Of a stretch of 5,615 nucleotides of DNA, positions 1-5,615 are shown in pieces (positions within the stretch are counted from its first letter, which is position 1; each line of letters begins with the position of its first letter). The notes beneath the pieces were generated by a model that saw only the letters and a program-made list of their open reading frames with translations, searched no databases and was not told the origin of the DNA. Made by a program: the position numbers and the translations under genes. Origin of the DNA: DASPOF01 sp035626155 (GTDB lineage Bacteria; Desulfobacterota; Binatia; Binatales; Binataceae); contig DASPOF010000036.1 of NCBI GenBank assembly GCA_035626155.1, forward strand, positions 1-5,615. Direction: 5' to 3'.

Positions 1-1425
1 GGGCTGCCCGGTGTAGAAGGGCAGGGACTGGATGTAGTGGCGATACGATGCGACGACGCATCGCTCGCCGAGATACGGCACGATCGCGCGCGCCAGCTCG
101 CGGTAGGTCGCAAGCCCCGCCGCGTCGGCGCGCGCGCGCTCACCCGCCGCCATCGCGATAACCATCGCGATTGCGATTGCGACGGTCGCGGCCCGCACCG
201 AGCCGGCGTAAGTTCCGAGCGCGAACGCGGCCACCGCGCCGGCAGCCACCGCCGCCGCAATCAACATCCCGTCAGCCGCCAGCGCAGGATTCTCAGAGGC
301 GAACATTCGCGCCAGCATCGCGACGGCGATGACTGCGAGCGTGACGTTCGCAATCGCGAAACCGCGCAGCCATCTCAAGCGGCGGGCCCGGGCTGCCGCG
401 GCCAGGCTCGCGATTCCCTGGCCCGCGATTATCGCAATCGGAGGCATCGCCGGCAGGATGTAGGAGCCGAGTTTCGAGCGCGGGATCGAGAAAAAGATGA
501 AGATGACCGCGAACCAGACGGCCAGATACCGAAGCGCCGAGAGCCGCGCCGCTCGGCTCTCGTCCGCCGCACTGCGAACCTCGTTGATGCCGGCTGGCAC
601 GAAGAACAGCCACGGCCATGCGCCCGCCGCGACTACCGGGACGAAGAAATACGGACCCCATCCGTGCTCGCGCGATGAGAGGAAGCGCTGGAGATGTTCG
701 TGGACGAAGAAGAAGCGGAGGAATCCGGGATTGCGCATCTCGGCGATCGCAAACCACGGCGCGACGATCGCGAGATAAACGGCGATGCATGAAACGAACG
801 GTATCCGTGCGATGTCGCGGGAGCGCCGCTCGAGGATGAGCCACGCCAGCGCGATTGCTGCGCCGAGTACCAGGGCGACCGGTCCCTTCGCCAGTGTCCC
901 GAGCGCGAGCATCGCCGCCGACGCCAGCATCCATCGCCGGCCCGCTCCGCGGCCAAAATCCGGCGCGCCTGCCGCCCGGTAGAATGCGCCCGCCGCCGCG
1001 GTCAGGAAGAAGGCAAGCGCCGGGTCCAGCATGGCGAACCGCGCAAATCCGAACACGAGCGGGCTCAGCGCGAGCGACAACGCGGCGAGCAATCCCACCT
1101 CGGCGCCGAACATCGCCTCGCCGATGGCGCTCGCCAGGGCGACCTCGCCGGCGGTGAATAATGCCGCAGGCAGGCGCACGGCGAACTCATTCGAACCGAA
1201 CAACCGAATCGATGCCGCATTGCACCAGTACACCAGCGGGGGCTTTTCGAAGTAGGGCAACCAGTCCACACGCGGAGTTACGTAATCGCTCGAGATGACC
1301 ATCTCGCGCGCGATCTCGGCGTAGCGGCCCTCGTCGGGTTCCCATAGCGCCGGCCCGCCCAGTCCGGGAAGGTAGAGGAGCGCAGCCAGGAGGCCGCAAA
1401 TCGCGGCGCGATACCATCGCGACAT
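1..1425 (-). CDS. arnT: ArnT-like lipid-linked L-Ara4N glycosyltransferase (PMT/GT83 family), C-terminus cut by window edge
   Basis: Translating the minus strand from the ATG at 1425 gives 475 codons with no stop up to base 1, so the gene runs off the window; family members are usually around 550 residues, so roughly the last 70 or more are missing. The protein is highly hydrophobic, with many predicted membrane spans (for example about 7-22, 111-128, 165-198, 209-226, 258-278, 299-313, 321-345, 355-373, 385-405, 411-427). Family signatures appear in order: WEPDEGRYAEIAREM at 28-42, YFEKPPLVYW at 58-67, ARFAMLDPALAFF at 128-140, TLAKGP at 177-182, HEHLQRF at 242-248 and SKLGSYILPAMPP at 317-329. 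D31, E60-K61 and D134 fit the acidic and metal/phosphate-binding positions of ArnT. After the last spans, SYRHYIQSLPFYTG (460-473) begins the soluble periplasmic domain typical of ArnT-like proteins. The expected role is transfer of L-Ara4N from undecaprenyl phosphate to lipid A on the periplasmic face of the inner membrane. It is divergent from the other arn genes. No clear Shine-Dalgarno precedes the start, which is chosen because it places the N-terminal span and DEGRY motif at normal family positions. The acceptor (lipid A or another lipid/glycan) cannot be read from the sequence. Confidence 0.9.
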   Translation of the reverse strand, partial: MSRWYRAAICGLLAALLYLPGLGGPALWEPDEGRYAEIAREMVISSDYVTPRVDWLPYFEKPPLVYWCNAASIRLFGSNEFAVRLPAALFTAGEVALASAIGEAMFGAEVGLLAALSLALSPLVFGFARFAMLDPALAFFLTAAAGAFYRAAGAPDFGRGAGRRWMLASAAMLALGTLAKGPVALVLGAAIALAWLILERRSRDIARIPFVSCIAVYLAIVAPWFAIAEMRNPGFLRFFFVHEHLQRFLSSREHGWGPYFFVPVVAAGAWPWLFFVPAGINEVRSAADESRAARLSALRYLAVWFAVIFIFFSIPRSKLGSYILPAMPPIAIIAGQGIASLAAAARARRLRWLRGFAIANVTLAVIAVAMLARMFASENPALAADGMLIAAAVAAGAVAAFALGTYAGSVRAATVAIAIAMVIAMAAGERARADAAGLATYRELARAIVPYLGERCVVASYRHYIQSLPFYTGQP

Positions 1426-1616
1426 GACTGATGCAGTGTCCAGAGACGCGCCATCCGGGTCAACGGGACCGCCCCCGCTGCCAGACGCGAATTGTGGCCT
1501 CCACAATCGATTCCCGGCCGTCTTTAACTAGGCTCGCGCGTTTGCCAAAATGCATCCGAATCGTAGCGAGGTCCGATCCCGCGCACGCGGGAAGCACCGC
1601 ACGCTCCCGAGCATGG
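1426..1616. promoter_or_regulatory. Divergent intergenic region between arnT and arnC-like gene
   Basis: About 190 bases separate the arnT start (1425, minus) from the favoured arnC-like start (1617, plus), so promoters for both directions should lie here. I see a perfect 7-bp inverted repeat (1491-1507), the 8-bp palindrome AATCGATT (1505-1512) and a locally AT-richer stretch around 1521-1560. No convincing sigma-70 -35/-10 pair with normal spacing was found on either strand. There is no tandem CTTAAG PmrA-type box. The plus frame of the arnC-like gene is open through this region, but the peptide it would encode is rich in Arg, Pro and Ser, has no family similarity I recognise, and reads like non-coding GC-rich DNA. 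Confidence 0.5.
1491..1507. repeat. Perfect inverted repeat, candidate operator
   Basis: ATTGTGG and CCACAAT are exact 7-bp reverse complements separated by three bases (CCT). The element lies 65 bp from the arnT start and about 110 bp from the favoured arnC-like start. The symmetry and position fit a dimeric regulator site shared by the two divergent transcripts. No poly-T tract follows on either strand, so an intrinsic terminator is unlikely. A regulator cannot be named from this sequence. Confidence 0.4.
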
Positions 1617-2639
1617 TTGAGTTCCCCGGGTAAAATAACGCCGATCCGCGACGCATCCGCCGTCACCTCCGCACCTGCCGGACTGGTCTCGATAGTCATC
1701 CCGGTCTTCAATGAGGCCGCCAATCTGCCCGCACTATGGGCGCGCCTTAAGCCGGTCGTCGAGCAGCTCGGACGTCCGTGGGAGGTGGTTCTTATCGACG
1801 ACGGCTCCACCGACCGGTCGCTGGAAATTCTGCGCGATATAGCGGCGGGTGAGAGCGGGCGCGTTCGCGTGGTCGAGCTCGCGCGCAACTTCGGCCAGCA
1901 TTCCGCGATTCTGGCGGGCTTCCGCCAGTGCCGGGGCGATGTGGTCGTGACGCTTGACGCCGATCTGCAAAATCCCCCTGAGGAAATCCCGCGACTGCTC
2001 GCCGCGATCGACGCGGGTAACGACGTGGTTGGAGGATGGCGCTCGCAGCGGCAGGACGAGGGATGGCGCCGGATCGCGTCGCGGCTGCACAATCGGCTGA
2101 CCTCGCGGATCGTCGGCGTGCCGATGCATGATTACGGGTGCATGATGCGCGCCTACCGCCGCCATATCGTCGAGACGGTGGTCGAATGCGATGAGAAGGC
2201 GGCGTTCGTTCCCGCGCTTGCCAACTCGTTCGCCAAGCGCGTAGTCGAAATTCCGGTCGCGCACGAGCAGCGCGCCGAAGGCAAATCGAAATACAATCTG
2301 TTTCGCCTGGCGACCTTGAGCCTCAATTTGCTGACCGGCTTCTCGATGCTGCCAATCCAGGCGCTGAGCCTTTTCGGGATCGGGGTGTTCGTCCTCGACG
2401 CGTTCTTCGCGCTGGTCCTGCTCGCCCATCGCGTGATCTACGGCCCGCAGGAGGAAGGCGCCCTGTGGGTGCTGTTCGCGGTTCTGTTCTTCTTCGTGGG
2501 CGTGATCATGCTCGCGGTCGGTCTCATCGGCGAGTACATCGGCCGCATCTACCTCGAAGTGCGCCGCCGCCCGACCTATATCATCCGCGGAGTGCATGAA
2601 GGCGGCGATGGCGGCGGAGCCGACGCGACGCGCAAGTAG
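1617..2639 (+). CDS. arnC: ArnC-like GT2 glycosyltransferase (undecaprenyl-phosphate 4-deoxy-4-formamido-L-arabinose transferase)
   Basis: This GT-A fold family 2 glycosyltransferase should transfer the formamido-arabinose moiety from UDP to undecaprenyl phosphate on the cytoplasmic face of the inner membrane. Numbered from the TTG at 1617 (340 residues), it shows SIVIPVFNE at 25-33, IDDGSTD at 60-66, and the metal-binding DAD at 114-116 followed by LQNPPEEIP. HDYGCMMRAYRR follows in the acceptor region, then HEQRAEGKSKYNLFRL from 216, the basic motif next to the membrane. Two C-terminal transmembrane helices lie at about 247-270 and 284-304, and GEYIGRIYLEVRRRP (305-319) is the usual ending. 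This layout and length match ArnC (about 320-330 residues). The frame is open back to an ATG at 1431 (402 residues), but the extra residues look non-coding. TTG 1617 is the only plausible start between GTG 1494/TTG 1542 and the catalytic domain, although it has no clear Shine-Dalgarno. DPM1/GtrB-type glycosyltransferases share this architecture, so the specific substrate rests on the flanking formyltransferase and deformylase genes. Confidence 0.88.
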   Translation: MSSPGKITPIRDASAVTSAPAGLVSIVIPVFNEAANLPALWARLKPVVEQLGRPWEVVLIDDGSTDRSLEILRDIAAGESGRVRVVELARNFGQHSAILAGFRQCRGDVVVTLDADLQNPPEEIPRLLAAIDAGNDVVGGWRSQRQDEGWRRIASRLHNRLTSRIVGVPMHDYGCMMRAYRRHIVETVVECDEKAAFVPALANSFAKRVVEIPVAHEQRAEGKSKYNLFRLATLSLNLLTGFSMLPIQALSLFGIGVFVLDAFFALVLLAHRVIYGPQEEGALWVLFAVLFFFVGVIMLAVGLIGEYIGRIYLEVRRRPTYIIRGVHEGGDGGGADATRK

Positions 2640-2642
2640 GGG
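2638..2642 (+). promoter_or_regulatory. Probable ribosome binding site for the formyltransferase TTG start
   Basis: AGGGG overlaps the TAG stop of the arnC-like gene and sits 5 nt before TTG 2648. It is the best purine-rich match near the formyltransferase start, and it supports TTG 2648 over the later in-frame GTG at 2699. Its position over the stop codon would also favour translational coupling. Confidence 0.4.
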
Positions 2643-2647
2643 CGCGC

Positions 2648-3616
2648 TTGGAGACCAACATCGGCGCGCCGGCTGCGGCGATTCGCGATGCGACCTGCGT
2701 GCTATTCGCCTATCACGAGATGGGTTACGCGTGCATGGAGGCGCTGCTTGGCCTCGGAGCGCCGATCGCAGCGCTGATCACGCATCGCGATGACCCCCGC
2801 GAGGAGATCTGGTGGCGCTCCTGCGCCGAGCTCGCGGCGCGCAATGGAATTGCGGTGCATTATCCCGAACGGATCGATTCCGAATGGACCGCGCGAATCG
2901 CGGCGATGCGTCCCCGGGTCATATATTCGTTTTCATATCGGCATCTCCTGCCCGACAGCGTGCTCGGGCTTGCTCCGCTCGGCGCGTTCAACGTTCATCC
3001 CTCGCCGCTGCCCGCCTATAGGGGCCGCGCGCCGGTGAACTGGATGCTCGTCAATGGGGAGCGTGAGGCCGGCGTGACGCTGCACTACATGGTTGCGCGC
3101 GCCGATGCGGGCGATATCGTCGGCCAGCGAATCGTACCGATTGACGACGACGACACCGCGCTGACACTGTACCGGAAACTGGTCCCGCTCGGCGCAGCAT
3201 TGATTCGGGAATTTCATCCGCAAATCGCCGCCGGAAACGCGCCGCGCCGGCCGCAGGATCTCTCGCGCGGCAGCTATTTCGGGCGCCGGACGCCCGAGGA
3301 TGGACGCATCGATTGGAAGTGGCCTGCGCGCCGCATCTTCAACCTGGTGCGCGCCGTGACGCATCCGTATCCGGGAGCGTTCGCGTTCGCGCACGGGCGC
3401 AAACTGTTCATCTGGAAGGCTCAAGTCGCGTCCGAGTCGGGCGCGCGCGGCGCTCCCGGTGAGATAGTGAATGAGGACGCGGGCGGCGCGCTCGAAGTCG
3501 CGGCAGGCGAGGGGAGCGTGCTCGTGATGCGCGCGCAGTTCGAGGGCGGCGCGGAAGGCGAGGCGCGCATCGTGCTCGCGCGCGATCTGCTAAAAGGATC
3601 TGTCGAACTGGAATAG
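2648..3616 (+). CDS. arnA: Stand-alone UDP-L-Ara4N formyltransferase (equivalent to ArnA N-terminal half)
   Basis: The 322-residue protein resembles the N-terminal half of bifunctional ArnA, which uses 10-formyltetrahydrofolate to N-formylate UDP-4-amino-4-deoxy-L-arabinose in the cytoplasm. The N-terminal fold starts with LFAYHEMGYACMEALL, like ArnA's FAYHDMG opening. The catalytic triad of formyltransferases is present: N115 and H117 in FNVHPSPLPAYRGRAPVNW, and D153 in RADAGDIVGQ. These map to ArnA N102, H104 and D140 with a constant offset of 13. The linker FGRRTPEDGRIDW and the segment NLVRAVTHPYPGAFAF, also ArnA-like, lead into a small C-terminal Formyl_trans_C-type domain (about 220-310). 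There is no fused dehydrogenase; the gene stops and the dehydrogenase follows separately 11 nt later. Start choice: TTG 2648 has an AGGGG 5 nt upstream and gives about 13 more N-terminal residues than ArnA, while GTG 2699 would start almost exactly at the family N-terminus. Methionyl-tRNA formyltransferase is less likely given the ArnA-specific motifs and the neighbours. Confidence 0.9.
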   Translation: METNIGAPAAAIRDATCVLFAYHEMGYACMEALLGLGAPIAALITHRDDPREEIWWRSCAELAARNGIAVHYPERIDSEWTARIAAMRPRVIYSFSYRHLLPDSVLGLAPLGAFNVHPSPLPAYRGRAPVNWMLVNGEREAGVTLHYMVARADAGDIVGQRIVPIDDDDTALTLYRKLVPLGAALIREFHPQIAAGNAPRRPQDLSRGSYFGRRTPEDGRIDWKWPARRIFNLVRAVTHPYPGAFAFAHGRKLFIWKAQVASESGARGAPGEIVNEDAGGALEVAAGEGSVLVMRAQFEGGAEGEARIVLARDLLKGSVELE

Positions 3617-3618
3617 TT

Positions 3619-3623
3619 GGAGG
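3619..3623 (+). promoter_or_regulatory. Ribosome binding site of the dehydrogenase gene
   Basis: GGAGG lies four bases before ATG 3628, within the 11-nt gap after the formyltransferase stop. It is the strongest Shine-Dalgarno of the four plus-strand genes and fixes this start. Confidence 0.7.
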
Positions 3624-3627
3624 CATC

Positions 3628-4590
3628 ATGCGAGTTCTGATAACTGGCGGAGCGGGATTTCTCGGCTCCCATCTTTCCGATGCGTTCATCGCGCGCGGCG
3701 ACGAAGTCTTCGTGCTCGACACCGGCTCGATTGCGAAGGTTCGCCACCTGCTGAACCATCACCGATTCCACTATGTGCACGACTCGATCTTCAACCTGGA
3801 GATCATCGATGGGCTGGTCGCCAAGTCCGATCTCGTCTATCACCTCGCGGCCGTCGTCGGCGTCGAGCATTACGTCGCCGATCCTTATGAGACGCTCAAC
3901 GTGAACGTGAACGGCACGCAGAACGTTCTCAAGGCCGCATACAAGTACGGCAAGAAAGTCGTGTTCAGCTCCACTTCCGAGGTGTACGGCCGAAATCCCA
4001 AGGTGCCGTGGTGCGAGGACGACGACCGCGTGCTCGGCGCCACCACGATCGATCGCTGGTGCTACTCGACGTCGAAGGCGGTCGGCGAGCATTTCTGCTT
4101 CGCCTATCACAAGCTCGGATTGCCGGTGGCGGTAGTGCGCTACTTCAACGTGTTCGGCCCGCGGCTCGACAAGCTCGACGTGGGGCGCCTGTTCACGATC
4201 TTCATGGGTCAGCTATTGCGCGGCGCCGACCTGACCGTGATCGGCGACGGCAGCCAGACGCGATGCTTCACGTACGTGACCGATGCGGTCGATGCGACGG
4301 TCGCGGCGGGGCTCAAGCCCGAAGCCGACGGCCAGGCGATCAATATCGGCGTGGACATCGAGACGAGCGTGCTCGAAGTGGCGAAATTGATGCTCGAGCT
4401 GTACGGGCCGAGCAAGTCGAAGATCAAGTTCGTGACGCAGGAGTCGGTGTACGGCAAGAGCTACGAGGATATTCCGCGCCGCGTGCCGGACAACACCAGG
4501 ATGCGCACGCTGCTGGGCGTAGTGCCGAAGGTGACTCTGCGCGAAGGAATCAAGATGTCGATGGACTGGTTCCGCGAGAATGCCAGGTAG
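3628..4590 (+). CDS. NAD-dependent sugar-nucleotide epimerase/dehydratase family protein, probable UDP-glucuronate oxidative decarboxylase (ArnA C-terminal half counterpart)
   Basis: The 320-residue protein is an extended short-chain dehydrogenase. It has a Rossmann dinucleotide-binding motif GGAGFLGSHL at 7-16, STSEVYG with T116-S117-E118, the catalytic pair Y146/K150 in YSTSK, FGPRLDKLD, and R212 in GSQTRCFTYVTDAVDA. In ArnA the decarboxylase residues T432, S433, E434, Y463, K467 and R619 occupy equivalent motifs, and DRWCYSTSK and ESVYGKSYED also resemble the ArnA segments RWIYSVSK and YYGKGYQD. Together with its place after the formyltransferase, this suggests NAD-dependent oxidation and decarboxylation of UDP-glucuronate to UDP-4-keto-pentose, the first committed step of L-Ara4N synthesis. 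However, these residues are shared with UDP-xylose synthases and with a broad group of uncharacterised epimerases that carry a similar C-terminal RRVPD block. UDP-xylose synthase or a 4-epimerase therefore remain possible. The start is an ATG with a good GGAGG. It is probably cotranscribed with both neighbours, 11 nt and 24 nt away. Confidence 0.85.
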   Translation: MRVLITGGAGFLGSHLSDAFIARGDEVFVLDTGSIAKVRHLLNHHRFHYVHDSIFNLEIIDGLVAKSDLVYHLAAVVGVEHYVADPYETLNVNVNGTQNVLKAAYKYGKKVVFSSTSEVYGRNPKVPWCEDDDRVLGATTIDRWCYSTSKAVGEHFCFAYHKLGLPVAVVRYFNVFGPRLDKLDVGRLFTIFMGQLLRGADLTVIGDGSQTRCFTYVTDAVDATVAAGLKPEADGQAINIGVDIETSVLEVAKLMLELYGPSKSKIKFVTQESVYGKSYEDIPRRVPDNTRMRTLLGVVPKVTLREGIKMSMDWFRENAR

Positions 4591-4614
4591 CGCCGGTCCG
4601 GCTCGATTCCATCC

Positions 4615-5529
4615 GTGGAAGTAGCGCTCAAGATCGACGTCGACACGCACCAGGGGCTCGGATCGGGCGTGCCGCGGCTTGCGGAGATGCTCGAACGCGA
4701 GAAGGTCGCGGCGAGCTTCTATATCTCGATGGGCCCGGACAACTCAGGCCGCGCAATCGGGCGGGCGCTTCGAAACCGCGGCTTCATCTCGAAAATGTTC
4801 CGCACCAGGGCAGTCTCGATGTATGGGCTTCGGACCGTGCTCTCGGGGACCGTGCTGCCGGCGCGCCCGATCGCGCTCGCGTTCCCGGGTCTGCTCCGCG
4901 AACTGCGCGCCCGCGGCTTCGAGGTCGAAGTGCACGGCTACGACCATGTGCGCTGGCAGGATCGGATCGAGCGGCTCGGCGAAGATGAGATCCGTCACGA
5001 ACTCGCCGACGCATTCGAGGCGTACCGCGCGATCTTCGGCGAACGGCCGCACGCATTCGCCGCGCCCGGATGGCGCACCAATGCGGCGGCGCTGACGGCG
5101 CTCGATTCGATGGGTCTTGCGTATCGAAGCGACACGCGGGGACGCGCGCCGTACCGATGTATCGTCGATGGCCGCGTACTGGTGACGCCGGAGATTCCGA
5201 CCACGATGCCGACGCTCGATGAGGTGATGGGGCGGCGCGATTTGCCCGATGCCGCCGCGCTGTTGCGATTCTACCTCGGCGAATTCAAGGGCGACGCGCT
5301 CAACGTGCACACGATCCACGCCGAGACCGAAGGGATCGGGCAGCTCGAAAGCTTCACTGCGCTGGTGCGCGCGCTAAAGGAGCGCGGCGCCAGGTTTCTT
5401 CAGATGCGCGAGGTCGCCGAGAGAATCAAAAGCGCGGAGCTTTCCTGCTGCGAGGTTATCCGCACGGAAATCCCCGGCCGCGCCGGCTGGGTCTCCGCCC
5501 AGGGACCCGACTCCACGGCTCCCCGCTAG
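4615..5529 (+). CDS. arnD: ArnD-like 4-deoxy-4-formamido-L-arabinose-phosphoundecaprenol deformylase
   Basis: The 304-residue protein is a NodB-type polysaccharide deacetylase close to ArnD (E. coli ArnD is about 296 residues). ArnD removes the formyl group from undecaprenyl-phosphate-linked formamido-arabinose and so makes the ArnC step effectively irreversible. Motifs in order are LKIDVDT at 5-11 (catalytic/metal aspartates D8 and D10), SFYISMGPDNSGR (about 35-47), the HxxxH metal motif HGYDH at 107-111, AAPGWRTN at 149-156, TPEIPTTMPTLDEVMGR (about 192-208), VHTIHAE at 231-237 with H235, and a C-terminal IPGRAGWVSAQG that matches the conserved ArnD tail. SMGPDN and the IPxTxPTxDEVxGR block are specific to ArnD within the deacetylase family. 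The GTG at 4615 starts two codons before the first beta strand, as in the family, but no clear Shine-Dalgarno precedes it; coupling to the gene 24 nt upstream is plausible. There is no signal peptide, in line with action at the cytoplasmic side of the inner membrane. Confidence 0.92.
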   Translation: MEVALKIDVDTHQGLGSGVPRLAEMLEREKVAASFYISMGPDNSGRAIGRALRNRGFISKMFRTRAVSMYGLRTVLSGTVLPARPIALAFPGLLRELRARGFEVEVHGYDHVRWQDRIERLGEDEIRHELADAFEAYRAIFGERPHAFAAPGWRTNAAALTALDSMGLAYRSDTRGRAPYRCIVDGRVLVTPEIPTTMPTLDEVMGRRDLPDAAALLRFYLGEFKGDALNVHTIHAETEGIGQLESFTALVRALKERGARFLQMREVAERIKSAELSCCEVIRTEIPGRAGWVSAQGPDSTAPR

Positions 5530-5615
5530 AAGCCCAGCCCGCCCGCGCCTCCCGGCAAAAATTCTTAGATCCCCTTCCTCTCGGTTGGCGTATGTCTTTG
5601 CCCGATCGTTGAATA
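5530..5615. other. Short 3' flank after arnD, no gene seen
   Basis: These 86 bases follow the arnD stop. The first part is C-rich and the rest is AT-richer (for example CAAAAATTCTTAGAT). No hairpin followed by a T run is visible, so I cannot place an intrinsic terminator. A sigma-54-like TTGGC...TTTGC pattern is discussed among the rejected items. Transcription may continue to a further gene beyond the edge. Confidence 0.5.

Noticed and set aside
37..678. Plus-strand open frame of 213 codons over the ArnT-like gene
   Set aside because: The peptide is dominated by Arg, Asp and Gly with no family features, and it lies antisense to a clear 475-codon glycosyltransferase frame. It is a GC-rich shadow.
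1746..1751. CTTAAG, a PmrA-box half-site
   Set aside because: It is a single copy inside the ArnC-like coding sequence, with no second half-site five bases away (CCGGT then CGTCGA).
1734..2597. Minus-strand open frame of 287 codons opposite the ArnC-like gene
   Set aside because: It is antisense to a well-supported GT2 gene with catalytic motifs and membrane helices. The His/Arg/Asp-rich peptide is typical of the complementary strand in GC-rich DNA.
3421..4110. Minus-strand open frame of 229 codons spanning the formyltransferase/dehydrogenase junction
   Set aside because: It crosses two well-supported genes and the ribosome binding site between them, and has no recognisable domain.
4008..4988. 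Plus-strand 326-codon frame overlapping the dehydrogenase and deformylase genes
   Set aside because: It is long but out of frame with both real genes, Arg/Ala-rich and without motifs. The two overlapped frames have complete catalytic motif sets.
5487..5502. Hairpin CTGGG-TCTCCG-CCCAG as a terminator
   Set aside because: It lies inside the ArnD coding sequence, the stem is only 5 bp and no T tract follows.
5585..5601. Sigma-54-like promoter TTGGC...TTTGC in the 3' flank
   Set aside because: The GG and GC elements are separated by 11 bases, not 10, and the -24 element lacks the AC of TGGCAC. The sigma-70 reading (TTGGCG, 18 bases, TTGAAT) is also only a weak match.

Overview
The window is a compact, GC-rich, bacterial chromosomal segment that holds most of a 4-amino-4-deoxy-L-arabinose (L-Ara4N, 'arn' or 'pmr') envelope-modification cluster. 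The GC-rich third codon positions, the TTG and GTG starts, and an arnA split into two genes all point to a non-enterobacterial Gram-negative, for example a proteobacterium or an uncultured proteobacteria-like lineage. The sequence alone does not fix the taxon.

Layout. Bases 1-1425 (minus strand) encode the first 475 residues of an ArnT-like, multi-spanning lipid-linked-sugar glycosyltransferase, whose C-terminus lies beyond the left edge. Bases 1426-1616 form a divergent intergenic region with a perfect 7-bp inverted repeat. From about 1617 to 5529 (plus strand) four tightly packed genes follow. They are an ArnC-like undecaprenyl-phosphate glycosyltransferase, a stand-alone formyltransferase equivalent to the N-terminal half of ArnA, a stand-alone NAD-dependent sugar-nucleotide dehydrogenase/epimerase in the position of the C-terminal half of ArnA, and an ArnD-like deformylase. 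The gaps between them are 8, 11 and 24 nt, which suggests one transcript. Bases 5530-5615 contain no gene that I can support.

How the genes would work together (known Arn pathway plus inference). The dehydrogenase would oxidise and decarboxylate UDP-glucuronate to the 4-keto pentose. An aminotransferase (ArnB, not in this window) would add the 4-amino group. The formyltransferase would formylate the amino sugar, and the ArnC-like enzyme would move the formamido sugar to undecaprenyl phosphate. ArnD would deformylate it at the inner membrane, and after flipping ArnT would transfer L-Ara4N to its acceptor, classically lipid A phosphate. Having both the formyltransferase and the deformylase is the strongest argument for L-Ara4N rather than another sugar.

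I did not find a new type of system. The points worth a second look are the split arnA, the divergent arnT, the absence of arnB and arnEF from the visible part, the inverted repeat in the divergent region, and the uncertain substrate of the dehydrogenase.
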